Origin: a virus
Virus record (IMG/VR): IMGVR_UViG_3300030430_001703
Location: 1 to 26,040 of that record
Length of the DNA: 26,040 nucleotides
Reading direction: 5' to 3' (one strand)
Under the pieces are notes generated by a model. The model made no database searches. It had not been told where the DNA came from and worked only from the letters and a program-made list of their open reading frames with translations. The stretch's first letter is position 1. Each line of letters starts with the position of its first letter. The translations under genes were made by a program, and so were the position numbers. Shown one piece after another: positions 5,358 to 12,353 of the stretch.

Positions 5358-5715
5358 ACTTATATTTTTCTATAAGTTCTTTCAAATCATTTGTAGATAG
5401 TTTTACTACCTTTCTTGCTTTTCTATGTAGCTTATCTGCTGTACCTTTTCCGTATTTCTTATTTAAGTTTTTACCAAAAGTGTATTGAGCACCTTGTTCA
5501 AACAAATTGCATTTTGGGCATTGTACTTGTACATTTGTTTCATCCCATCTTGTACTATAATGTTTTCTACTCATAAAATGTCCTGCGTGTAGTCTTTTAA
5601 TGTCATCTACTTTACCACAAGTAAAACATTTTGCTTTGCCATTTTTTGAGTATCTGTTTCTTATGTATAAAGAAAATAGTTTGTCAAGTTTTTTGACAAG
5701 TTTACTTCTTGTCAT
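5356..5715 (-). CDS. ninG: NinG/Rap-like recombination protein
   Basis: A 119-aa protein of the lambda NinG (Rap) family, structure-specific endonucleases that act on recombination intermediates such as D-loops and Holliday junctions. Visible signature: KLVKKLDKLFSLYIR at the N-terminus, a first zinc pair in KCFTCGK (C30, C33), LHAGHFMSR with H43 and H46, then VQVQCPKCN (C66, C69) and the basic C-terminal helix. Length is shorter than lambda NinG (about 200 aa) but usual for Bacteroidetes phage versions. It is ATGA-coupled to the 70-aa gene upstream, and its stop lies in the T-tract of the plus-strand terminator, so it converges with the small plus-strand unit. Confidence 0.9.
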   Translation of the reverse strand: MTRSKLVKKLDKLFSLYIRNRYSKNGKAKCFTCGKVDDIKRLHAGHFMSRKHYSTRWDETNVQVQCPKCNLFEQGAQYTFGKNLNKKYGKGTADKLHRKARKVVKLSTNDLKELIEKYK

Positions 5716-5924
5716 CTATCCATAGCTTGAAGTAAAGTTTTACCTATAGCAGAATTTATATCTTGTATCATTCTATATATTTTTTTAGATAATCTTTTTA
5801 CTTCTAACCTTTCTTTCTTTGTGCTATCTATACCTAAGTTGGTATATAAATGTGCATCTATTTCAAGTAACTTATCTATTTTTTCTTTATCTGTAATAGG
5901 CATCTTTATAATTTCTTCAAACAT
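5712..5924 (-). CDS. Conserved small phage protein upstream of NinG
   Basis: A 70-aa, mostly helical protein: MFEEIIKMPITDKEKIDKLL, then IDAHLYTNLGIDSTKKE, then RLSKKIYRMIQDIN. The phrase 'IDAHLYTNLG.DSTK.E..EVKRLS..IY..I' recurs in my memory of Bacteroidetes phage genomes as a conserved small protein next to recombination genes; no function is known. It couples with NinG by ATGA. Upstream lies a strongly AT-rich tract (5941-6021) that probably carries its promoter or an origin. Confidence 0.7.
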   Translation of the reverse strand: MFEEIIKMPITDKEKIDKLLEIDAHLYTNLGIDSTKKERLEVKRLSKKIYRMIQDINSAIGKTLLQAMDR

Positions 5925-5940
5925 ACAATTTTATAAAATA

Positions 5941-6021
5941 ACATTAAACATCTCTACTATATATATAATTTATTATAATAATATAATACTATATATAATT
6001 ATTACTATATATATATATTAA
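5941..6021. repeat. AT-only tract with three TACTATATATA repeats; possible origin or promoter region
   Basis: About 80 bases are almost pure A/T between the structural/lysis module and the recombination/replication module. TACTATATATA occurs three times, at 5955, 5987 and 6003, so the spacings are 32 and 16 bases. The tract would melt easily, as expected of an origin unwinding element, but the same features would fit a multi-site operator or just low-complexity spacer. There is no gene here on either strand that I can support. Confidence 0.45.
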
Positions 6022-6028
6022 GAAAATA

Positions 6029-6415
6029 CTAATTTTTTTTTGATTTTTCGTAAGTTCTTCCAACAAAATATGCACCATACACGGTAACAAGTAAAGTTTG
6101 AAAGATAGGTATATACTCTTCTTGTACTTTAAAACCACCTATATTACCATCTGTAAATGCAAGTAATGTAAACATAGCTGTAAGAAATATCAAAACCAAA
6201 GGTCTTATACTACGAGTTAAGAAGTTACCATTCTTTGTATCATACTCCCATCTAGCTGTTACTTCATTCTGTGCTTTTTCATCAGCTTGTTTTATAAGCT
6301 CAGATAGCTTTTGCTTTGCTTCTAAGCGTTCTTCTTCACTCGTGTGTAGGTTATCTACCACTTTTCCAATATCGTTGATTAGAGAGCCTGTAATTAAGCT
6401 AAATATTTTTTTCAT
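6029..6415 (-). CDS. Holin, 3-TM superfamily
   Basis: A 128-aa protein with an N-terminal amphipathic charged half (IGKVVDNLHTSEEERLEAKQKLSELIKQADEKA, described only as residues ~17-50) followed by two clear membrane segments: RPLVLIFLTAMFTLLAF (~70-87) and IPIFQTLLVTVYGAYFVG (~102-120), and a basic tail. This is the layout of the three-TM phage/gene-transfer-agent holin family, including the 'TSEEE+LEAK' segment. Holins open the inner membrane at lysis so the lytic enzyme can reach the wall. It is the last gene of the lysis cluster, downstream of the M15 peptidase. Confidence 0.75.
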   Translation of the reverse strand: MKKIFSLITGSLINDIGKVVDNLHTSEEERLEAKQKLSELIKQADEKAQNEVTARWEYDTKNGNFLTRSIRPLVLIFLTAMFTLLAFTDGNIGGFKVQEEYIPIFQTLLVTVYGAYFVGRTYEKSKKN

Positions 6416-6548
6416 ACCATCTAAAATGTAAAGTTATTATCAATAAGAAAATGTTTACTTCGTAACTATATTCTTCTTCAGGATTGTCGTAAAAGGTTAC
6501 TCCAAGAAGTAAACCAGTATTTACTATGTTTAATATTTTAAATTCCAT
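6399..6548 (-). CDS. Small membrane protein in the lysis cluster
   Basis: A 49-aa ORF with two hydrophobic helices, FKILNIVNTGLLLGVTFY and VNIFLLIITLHF, separated by an acidic loop (DNPEEEYSYE). It starts within the TAATG that ends the peptidase gene and overlaps the holin start by 17 bases, so it fills the gap exactly. A hairpin membrane protein between endolysin and holin could be an antiholin, a second holin or a spanin-like factor; no family is recognised for certain. Gene reality is supported by the tiling and the clear membrane topology. Confidence 0.7.
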   Translation of the reverse strand: MEFKILNIVNTGLLLGVTFYDNPEEEYSYEVNIFLLIITLHFRWYEKNI

Positions 6549-6901
6549 TAATAAGTCCACACAACACCTTGTGCTTTATCTTTGTCTATGTCAGCGTGTA
6601 TAAATGTTTTTGCAATACCTAATCTTTTAAAACCTACATCAAGTAAACAATTTATTAAATGGTATCTGTCTGTAGAGTTTGTGCATTTTATATCTACTGC
6701 TAAACCTTTTAAATGAGATGATGCAGAAGTACCACCTACTTTATTGTTGTGTTCTGCTGTGCGATAACCAGAGTTTATTACTATAGGTTTGTCAAACTTT
6801 TCTCTTACCAAATCTAACATATCTAACAAATCTTTATTCATTAGTTTACCAGAACCTATAACATCTGGACTATCAAATTCTGTGTAATTAAAATATTTCA
6901 A
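6548..6901 (-). CDS. M15-family peptidase, likely endolysin
   Basis: A 117-aa D-Ala-D-Ala carboxypeptidase/L-Ala-D-Glu endopeptidase-type enzyme (Peptidase M15). Zinc and active-site motifs are present: GYRTAEHNNKVGG, SSHLKGLAVDI (H63, D70; the SxHxxGxAxD motif) and FIHADID (H102, D104). It would cut peptide cross-links in peptidoglycan and so act as the phage lytic enzyme. Length is the minimal catalytic domain without a wall-binding domain or signal peptide, so it depends on the holin for release. The start is TTG (sequence TTGA shared with the upstream stop); the first internal Met lies at residue 21 and would remove a conserved segment. Confidence 0.85.
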   Translation of the reverse strand: MKYFNYTEFDSPDVIGSGKLMNKDLLDMLDLVREKFDKPIVINSGYRTAEHNNKVGGTSASSHLKGLAVDIKCTNSTDRYHLINCLLDVGFKRLGIAKTFIHADIDKDKAQGVVWTY

Positions 6902-7308
6902 AACTGTGATGCTTTATTTATGTTGTTTATATCTTCTTGTAATTCTTGTAAGCTAGTAGGTAGTAGTAAATCTAAACCTGCTTTGTAAGATTTCTCTAAC
7001 ACACCATTCTTAAATATAAGCAGAGATGGTGTCATTCTTATTCTATACTTTTTCTTTGCAATTGGTGATTTTACAATATCTACTCTATAGTATTTTGCAT
7101 CTTGTATTTGTTGCCACTCAGCAAAACAATTTACTTTATTAAACTCTGCCCAAAATTCTACAAGTATTGTATCTTCATTGTTTTCACCAAAAGCAGAACT
7201 ATCAGAAATAGTATCTTCAAAATTACTATCATCTATCCAATACTCATCTGGTACATCTTCTTGAGTGTACAAAACAAGACTAAAAAACAAAAAAATATAT
7301 TTTATCAT
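6898..7308 (-). CDS. Exported thioredoxin-fold protein without CXXC
   Basis: A 136-aa protein with a signal peptide-like N-terminus (MIKYIFLFFSLVLYTQ) and a thioredoxin fold: DTILVEFWAEFNKVNCF (beta strand plus active-site position), YYRVDIVKSP, YRIRMTPSLLIFKNG with the cis-proline P94, then a C-terminal helix. The usual CXXC is replaced by EFNKVNC, leaving one cysteine (C61), so classical dithiol redox activity is unlikely. It sits in the lysis cluster between a membrane protein and the M15 peptidase, coupled to both. It might handle a periplasmic partner, act as a chaperone, or work with the Cys-rich mini-ORF nearby. The fold is confident; the role is open. Confidence 0.65.
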   Translation of the reverse strand: MIKYIFLFFSLVLYTQEDVPDEYWIDDSNFEDTISDSSAFGENNEDTILVEFWAEFNKVNCFAEWQQIQDAKYYRVDIVKSPIAKKKYRIRMTPSLLIFKNGVLEKSYKAGLDLLLPTSLQELQEDINNINKASQF

Positions 7309-7583
7309 TTTTTTTGTAATTCGTATAATCTCTCATCTAGCTTATCTATCTTTTCTAATATGACATCTACATCTTCTTGTGTGTCCATAATAGTTTGTCG
7401 TATAAGCTCATCCTTTAAATCATATTCAGTTCTGGATATATTAGGTGCAGGTAGTTCCTTAGCTTCTGCAATATCTGATTTAAGAGTAAACCACATACCT
7501 GCTAAAGTGATTGTAAAACTAATGATTATACCAATAGTTTTTAAATCAAGTGTTACTTTCGTATTTTCACTAACTTCTGCCAT
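7305..7583 (-). CDS. Membrane-anchored coiled-coil protein of the lysis cluster
   Basis: A 92-aa protein: a short N-terminus, one transmembrane helix (TIGIIISFTITLAGMWFTL, about residues 16-34), then a charged region with ISRTEYDLKDELIRQTIMDT and a C-terminal coiled coil ending in LDERLYELQKK. That topology (one TM and a long soluble helix) is also shown by i-spanins and by some phage membrane proteins. The phrase 'ISRTEYDLKDELIR.T' recurs in my memory of Bacteroidetes phages with unknown function. It could span the periplasm at lysis. ATGA overlap with the thioredoxin-like gene indicates coupling. Confidence 0.65.
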   Translation of the reverse strand: MAEVSENTKVTLDLKTIGIIISFTITLAGMWFTLKSDIAEAKELPAPNISRTEYDLKDELIRQTIMDTQEDVDVILEKIDKLDERLYELQKK

Positions 7584-7622
7584 CTAACACAATCCACACT
7601 GTACACAAAATATACAATCCAT
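7584..7622 (-). CDS. Possible 12-aa cysteine-rich peptide
   Basis: MDCIFCVQCGLC, four cysteines in twelve residues, with the arrangement C-x2-C-x2-C-x2-C. It starts inside the TAATG of the outer-membrane protein stop and its TAG is directly followed by the ATG of the next gene, so it tiles the 38-base gap exactly. Length is far below usual gene size, so chance is possible, but gap-exact tiling and the cysteine pattern make it worth recording. It may encode a peptide that binds metal or only provide translational coupling. Confidence 0.35.
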   Translation of the reverse strand: MDCIFCVQCGLC

Positions 7623-8800
7623 TATTTTAAAGTTAAATTAATTCCTACGTTTGTTTGGTATATTTCACTATCCCAAAACCTAGTGTACTCACCTTCTATG
7701 AATACTCCTAATACTTTGTTTATCTTCCATCCAAACATAATACCTGCTTGGTAATCATCCCATTGTTCTAAACTTGAATCTTGTCTTAGTCCACCTTTAC
7801 CCCAATTGTTTCTATTTAGATATGAGAATGTTTCTTCACCTTTAACGTATTTATGATATGGCAATATCCAACTACCAAAAGCGTGTAGCCAAAAATTACT
7901 CTTGTAATGGTAGAAATCAAATGCCACTACAGGTGCTACTTCTGCAAATGCATCAAGCTCTGACCATACTTCATTATTGAATCTATTCATAAGGTTACCA
8001 AAAACTCTATCTCTAAAATCTCTATCACCATAAGCTACAATATCTCCTTGCTCGTTTCTCCATATCCAATCAAAAAAAGATTCTCCTGTATATTCGTTTG
8101 TATAGGTAGTTGGTTCATCTGTATAACCATAAAAATAACCTAAGCTGTACCAAGGGTTTAATGGTTCTTCTATGTTTGTTTCTGGATTTATAAATGTTTC
8201 ATTTAGCCATATCTCTATAGGATTGTACCCATAAGGTCGTTGATGAGTGCGATACAATGCACCCAACGAAAAACTTAACTTTTTACCAATAGGTAGTCTG
8301 GCTCTAAGTTCTCCAGAAGTATATTCAAATCCTACTTTACCTGATTCTCTTGTTTCAAACTTTGCTATGTGGTATTTACCTGTATGTCTAACAAAGAATC
8401 TTTTGTTGTTATACTCATCACCATTTATTCTTTCTTTTTCAAAGTGTAATAAATACTCTAAACCTTTAAATGCAGATGTAGGAGATGACAAACCTATATT
8501 GTTTTCTGTGCCATTGTAGAAGTTTGGTTTATTCTCATATCCAAATCTAGCAAGTTTACGAATACCTACACCATATCTATAATCGTATGGGTGATATATA
8601 GTTTCATCTATTACTCTTGGTATGTCGTATAGATTATCTGGATTTGTTCTTATAAAGTAATCTGGTTGCTCAAGTTTGGCATTACCAACATTACCTGCTA
8701 CATATATAGTTCCGTATTGTAAAAAATCTTTGTACAGATTATTAAAAAATTGTCCGTAACCTATAGTGCTTATTAATAATAATGGTAATAGTTTTTTCAT
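7622..8800 (-). CDS. Phage-encoded outer-membrane beta-barrel protein
   Basis: A 392-aa protein with a Sec signal peptide (MKKLLPLLLISTIGYGQ, cleavage likely before QFF) and many alternating aromatic strands typical of outer-membrane barrels, for example YRYGVGIRKL, KRFFVRHTGKYHIAKFE, VGFEYTSGELRARLP, SFSLGALYR, and a final strand VGINLTLK. It lacks an obvious plug or TonB box. The gene lies between the lysis cluster and a virion-protein gene, coupled to the latter by ATGA. It may sit in the host outer membrane to block superinfection or help lysis, or it may be packaged. Related proteins occur in marine Bacteroidetes phages. The barrel type is confident; the role is inferred. Confidence 0.7.
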   Translation of the reverse strand: MKKLLPLLLISTIGYGQFFNNLYKDFLQYGTIYVAGNVGNAKLEQPDYFIRTNPDNLYDIPRVIDETIYHPYDYRYGVGIRKLARFGYENKPNFYNGTENNIGLSSPTSAFKGLEYLLHFEKERINGDEYNNKRFFVRHTGKYHIAKFETRESGKVGFEYTSGELRARLPIGKKLSFSLGALYRTHQRPYGYNPIEIWLNETFINPETNIEEPLNPWYSLGYFYGYTDEPTTYTNEYTGESFFDWIWRNEQGDIVAYGDRDFRDRVFGNLMNRFNNEVWSELDAFAEVAPVVAFDFYHYKSNFWLHAFGSWILPYHKYVKGEETFSYLNRNNWGKGGLRQDSSLEQWDDYQAGIMFGWKINKVLGVFIEGEYTRFWDSEIYQTNVGINLTLK

Positions 8801-9168
8801 TTGTTTTCTTGATATGATACACCTAAGAATGTATGTACACCTTCACCTTCACTAAAATCTATTTCTTTAGACTTCCATCCGTAAGGGTAAGATATTGTTT
8901 CATTACCTTCTTCATCTGTAGTTGTTAATTCTTCTTTTTTCCATAGTACATCTATGTGGTACTTATCAGAAAGCACAGGTGCTTTTGTTTCATTACCATC
9001 TTCATCATACTCTCCTTGTTCTAATACTACGTTTCCTAAATCTACAATAGAGTGATTATAGTTAGGGTGTTTTGTACCATCATCATCTGTTATGGTAGGT
9101 AGTTTACTTAGAGCTGTTTCATATTGCTCTTTGGTATTAAATTCATATTTTTTAAAAATTATACTCAT
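8797..9168 (-). CDS. Conserved virion-module protein
   Basis: A 123-aa acidic protein with a repeated 'DEDGNET'-type pattern (YDEDGNETKAP near residue 55 and DEEGNETISYPYG near residue 85), and a beta-rich region such as YHIDVLWKKEE. It follows the fibre genes and precedes the barrel gene, ATGA-coupled to the latter. I do not recognise a named family, but similar short proteins sit next to the fibres in Bacteroidetes phages. It may be a fibre chaperone or minor virion part; this is inferred from position. Confidence 0.6.
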   Translation of the reverse strand: MSIIFKKYEFNTKEQYETALSKLPTITDDDGTKHPNYNHSIVDLGNVVLEQGEYDEDGNETKAPVLSDKYHIDVLWKKEELTTTDEEGNETISYPYGWKSKEIDFSEGEGVHTFLGVSYQENK

Positions 9169-9171
9169 ATC

Positions 9172-10428
9172 TTATGTTGTCAAAGTTGTTAATTCTGCAT
9201 CTGTTAATATTGTGTCAAAATACATAAGCTGTTTACACTTACCAAAAAAATCATCACCACCATCACCCCTATCAAAGTTTATCCTGTCCAAACCTGCAAG
9301 TGCATTTGTATGAGAAGTATTAGTAGCTCTCTCACTACCATTTACCCAAAGTGCATAGTCGCTTGATTTATATTTTATTGCAATCTTGTTAAAATTTGTG
9401 ATTGTAGCACCATCAAATTGTAAAGTAAATTGTGAAGCACCACCATCTATAAATTGCATAGCAATTCTATTTGAACTATTTAGATAACTTAAAAGTATTC
9501 TATCTGTAGAACCATTAGAAACAGATATATCTCTAAGTGAAGAATCATTAGCAAGTGCTGCTATCTCTGCAAATAACACACCTTCTGAAGTATTTATAAT
9601 AGTAGAATTACCTGCACTATTACAAGTATCTACAGTTCTTGTTGTTGCACTACTACTTGTTGGAATATAAGATGTAGCAACACTTGATTGCTCTATTTGG
9701 GCTCCCCAAATCAATATACCAGAACTACCATCACCTTGTGATGATGCATTTCTTGCTGAATCGGAAGCATCTATAATGCCTACACTAAAATAACCTGATG
9801 TACCTGATGGTGTAGCTGTAGCTGATATTCTATACCAACCATTACCATAATTTTGTACATCTGTTGTGTGCCCTGATTCTGCTGTTACAACACCATTTTC
9901 TAAATTTATATTGCTGTGAGTGTTTCCAAAATCACTTCCTAAAATAATCTGTATAAAATTCTTTTGTAGTTTTTTTGCAAATATAGAAAATGTAAAAGGG
10001 TTTGTAGATACAGTTTCAATTTTAAATAGAGTATGTGCAGAATTATTAGAATCAGTAAAAAATTTATTAGCAGTAAAAGAACCTAAAGGTGAAGTATCTA
10101 CATTAGGTGTATTGTTTGAATTAAATTTTGTAAAATAATTATCAAAGTTTTCAGAGTGAGTAACTAAATTTTGTTTACTAGGTTCTAACAACAAATGTGG
10201 GTTTTGTGGGTTGTTTGGACTATAATCTAATCTTGGTTGATTAGATGATGCTATTTCTATAAGTCCATCTTTATTTACTCTTGTGCCATTTGTAGTACCT
10301 GAATAATTAAAATCACCATCACTATTACTAGGTATAACAGAATACAAATTATCTGTAGAACTACTGGAATTGAAACCAGAAGGTATCATTACAAGTTTTG
10401 CTTTCTTATGTATTTCTGCTAATGACAT
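9172..10428 (-). CDS. Tail/host-recognition fibre protein with lectin-like domains (paralogue 1)
   Basis: A 418-aa protein built of a segment with GTRVNKDGLIEIASS...LLLEPSKQNLVTHSENF, a carbohydrate-binding-like beta domain (about 95-255), and a C-terminal LamG/concanavalin-like domain ending in NFDRGDGGDDFFGK and ILTDAELTTLTT. The motif 'TRVN..GLIE....PR.D(Y/F).........LLLEPS..NL...SE.F' is a signature of phage fibre/structural proteins. It is a paralogue of the next gene (TAATG-coupled at 10428). It probably forms part of the receptor-binding tail fibre or head fibre. It lacks the ~50-aa N-terminal extension of its neighbour. Confidence 0.75.
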   Translation of the reverse strand: MSLAEIHKKAKLVMIPSGFNSSSSTDNLYSVIPSNSDGDFNYSGTTNGTRVNKDGLIEIASSNQPRLDYSPNNPQNPHLLLEPSKQNLVTHSENFDNYFTKFNSNNTPNVDTSPLGSFTANKFFTDSNNSAHTLFKIETVSTNPFTFSIFAKKLQKNFIQIILGSDFGNTHSNINLENGVVTAESGHTTDVQNYGNGWYRISATATPSGTSGYFSVGIIDASDSARNASSQGDGSSGILIWGAQIEQSSVATSYIPTSSSATTRTVDTCNSAGNSTIINTSEGVLFAEIAALANDSSLRDISVSNGSTDRILLSYLNSSNRIAMQFIDGGASQFTLQFDGATITNFNKIAIKYKSSDYALWVNGSERATNTSHTNALAGLDRINFDRGDGGDDFFGKCKQLMYFDTILTDAELTTLTT

Positions 10429-11804
10429 TAACTTGTTAATTGTGTTAGTTCTGCATCTGTAAGTGCTTCTTTAAATACTGCAATACATTTGACCTTACCA
10501 ATATAGTCTTGACCACCATCTCCTCTGTCAAAATTTAAAGTATTCAATCCAGTAGGCATAGTAGCACTTGTGTCAGTCCCAACTTTTGCTCCGTTAACAA
10601 ATAAAGCAAAATCATCAGTTTTATATTTTATAGCAATTTTAAAAAAATTAGTAACAGCAGGAGAAATAGTTGTTGTTAAATTTACTGTGGTTGTACCACC
10701 ACTCTTTATTAAAACTTGTATTTGATTGTTTGTACCCCTAAATGAAAAAGTAACTGAATTGCTTGAAGCACCTGATGATATAGAAAACTTTTTATTACTT
10801 CCAACAGCTTCTGCTAAAGAAGCAATTTCTGCATATAGCACACCTTCACTATCATTAAATAAATCAGAATTACCACTACTATTTGCTCTTTCTGCAATTC
10901 TCGTTGCTGTAGAACCAGTTGTAGCTATGTAAGATGTACTAAACGCTTGTTCTTCTATCATAGCTCCCCATAAAAAAATACCTGAACTACCATCTCCAGC
11001 AAAACTATATGTATCATCATTACCTAGTCCTATAACAACTCTATCTGCTGTACTTGCAGCTGCTGTAAAAGAACATCTAAACCATCCATTTGAAAATTCA
11101 ACCATTGAAGAACTTGCAATAGTACCTGTTTCAGTTTTTACACCTGTATCTAAATTAAAGGATACAATGTTACCTGTTACTGAAGTTTTTCCTATTGCAG
11201 CTCTAATACAATTATATTCTCCTTTCTTTGCAAAAAATGATAAAGAGTAAGTATTGCTATCTGTTAAAGTAACAACCTTGTCTATTCTATGAGTATTGTT
11301 GTCAGTTGTTGGAACTATTTTATATACATTAGCACTACCTGATGGAGAGCTAATTGAGCTTAAAGCATCTGTAGTTCTTATATTTACCCATTGACTAAAA
11401 TCTTCACTATAGTCAAATAAATTTGTACTACTAGGTTCAAGCAATAAGTGTCCACTTGTGTTGTTAGTAAAATCTATTCTTGGTGTGTCGTTACCTTGTG
11501 ATGCTTCTATAAGTCCTGCTTCATTCACTCTTGTAGCAGTTGATTCTCTATGAAAATCAAAATCACCATTAGCATCTACAGGTATTGCACTACCTATCTT
11601 ATCTTGTGAGTAACCTGTAGCTGTAAATACAATACTTGCTTTGTTAGGAATATTTGCTAATATTTTATCTGTAGCATCTGAGTTCTCATAATATGTAGAA
11701 CGATTGTACAACTTATTGGTTGCACTAGAATCAAAGTACATATCACCAAAACCTTCTGGTTTACTTTCTCCCCAATTGCTTCTGTGATAAATTTCGTTTG
11801 CCAT
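10428..11804 (-). CDS. Tail/host-recognition fibre protein with lectin-like domains (paralogue 2)
   Basis: A 458-aa protein. An N-terminal segment (residues 1-50) with EIYHRSNWGES and DMYFDSSATNKLYN is absent from the neighbour, and may anchor it to the virion. Then come RESTATRVNEAGLIEA and LLLEPSSTNLFDYSEDF, a beta-rich carbohydrate-binding-like domain, and a C-terminal LamG-like domain with LNFDRGDGGQDYIGK and ALTDAELTQLTS. These blocks match paralogue 1 in order and phrase, so the two arose by tandem duplication. The likely role is receptor binding. A 48-base gap separates it from the connector gene; I see no terminator in it. Confidence 0.75.
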   Translation of the reverse strand: MANEIYHRSNWGESKPEGFGDMYFDSSATNKLYNRSTYYENSDATDKILANIPNKASIVFTATGYSQDKIGSAIPVDANGDFDFHRESTATRVNEAGLIEASQGNDTPRIDFTNNTSGHLLLEPSSTNLFDYSEDFSQWVNIRTTDALSSISSPSGSANVYKIVPTTDNNTHRIDKVVTLTDSNTYSLSFFAKKGEYNCIRAAIGKTSVTGNIVSFNLDTGVKTETGTIASSSMVEFSNGWFRCSFTAAASTADRVVIGLGNDDTYSFAGDGSSGIFLWGAMIEEQAFSTSYIATTGSTATRIAERANSSGNSDLFNDSEGVLYAEIASLAEAVGSNKKFSISSGASSNSVTFSFRGTNNQIQVLIKSGGTTTVNLTTTISPAVTNFFKIAIKYKTDDFALFVNGAKVGTDTSATMPTGLNTLNFDRGDGGQDYIGKVKCIAVFKEALTDAELTQLTS

Positions 11805-11852
11805 TCAAAAACACTTTTAGTTTCTTAATATTTTTATTTTTTGGTTTATATG

Positions 11853-12353
11853 TTAAAGTACCCATCCGTTAAATAAGCTGTCCTTTTGAGGACTAATATC
11901 TTCGTTTACATTTGTATTATATTCTGGAAATGAAGATTGATTAAATGTTATGTAATCTATCATTCTAGTTGTATAATACTCTGCTAAATTTCTTTCTTTG
12001 TTTACTAAAAAATCTATTTCATCTTTAGTAGGTGTTTCTCCATTTTCGCTTGTATGCTTAAATAGTCCACCATTTTTAAGTTGGTAAGCAGCATAAGGTA
12101 AATACTCCACAAGTGCAAAATGTATAAGCATAGGTGCTATATAAGTATTTACAAGTGTTTGATATGCACCAGACAATCCACTTCCTAATATATCAGATTG
12201 TAGTTTGTCGTATAGTTTACTACCTATATAGTTACGAATGTGTATCTCTTGTGATATCTTCACAAATTGTATAAGCTTGTTTGTATCACAATTTCCATCT
12301 ATGATACTGTTTTTTACAAGGTCTGTTCTATTTATAAATAATGCTGTTGCCAT
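11853..12353 (-). CDS. Putative head-tail connector/adaptor protein
   Basis: A 166-aa, mainly helical protein: FINRTDLVKNSIIDGNCDTNKLIQFVK (residues 6-32), then QEIHIRNYIGSKLYDKLQSDI, YQTLVNTYIAPMLIHFALVEYLPYAAY, and a C-terminal helix with ERNLAEYYTTRMIDYI. The pattern 'L...T.(I/L)..GN.D..K....I...Q...I...LG..LY..L' is a conserved phage family in Bacteroidetes phages and is reminiscent of helical head-completion/adaptor proteins. It sits directly downstream of the portal (TAATG overlap), which is the usual place for a connector that lies beneath the portal ring. Confidence in the family is good; the adaptor role is inferred from fold and place. Confidence 0.6.
   Translation of the reverse strand: MATALFINRTDLVKNSIIDGNCDTNKLIQFVKISQEIHIRNYIGSKLYDKLQSDILGSGLSGAYQTLVNTYIAPMLIHFALVEYLPYAAYQLKNGGLFKHTSENGETPTKDEIDFLVNKERNLAEYYTTRMIDYITFNQSSFPEYNTNVNEDISPQKDSLFNGWVL

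Noticed and set aside
7102-7587. 161-codon plus-strand open frame
   Set aside because: It crosses two well-supported minus-strand lysis-cluster genes and has a low-complexity Ser/Ile/Phe composition.
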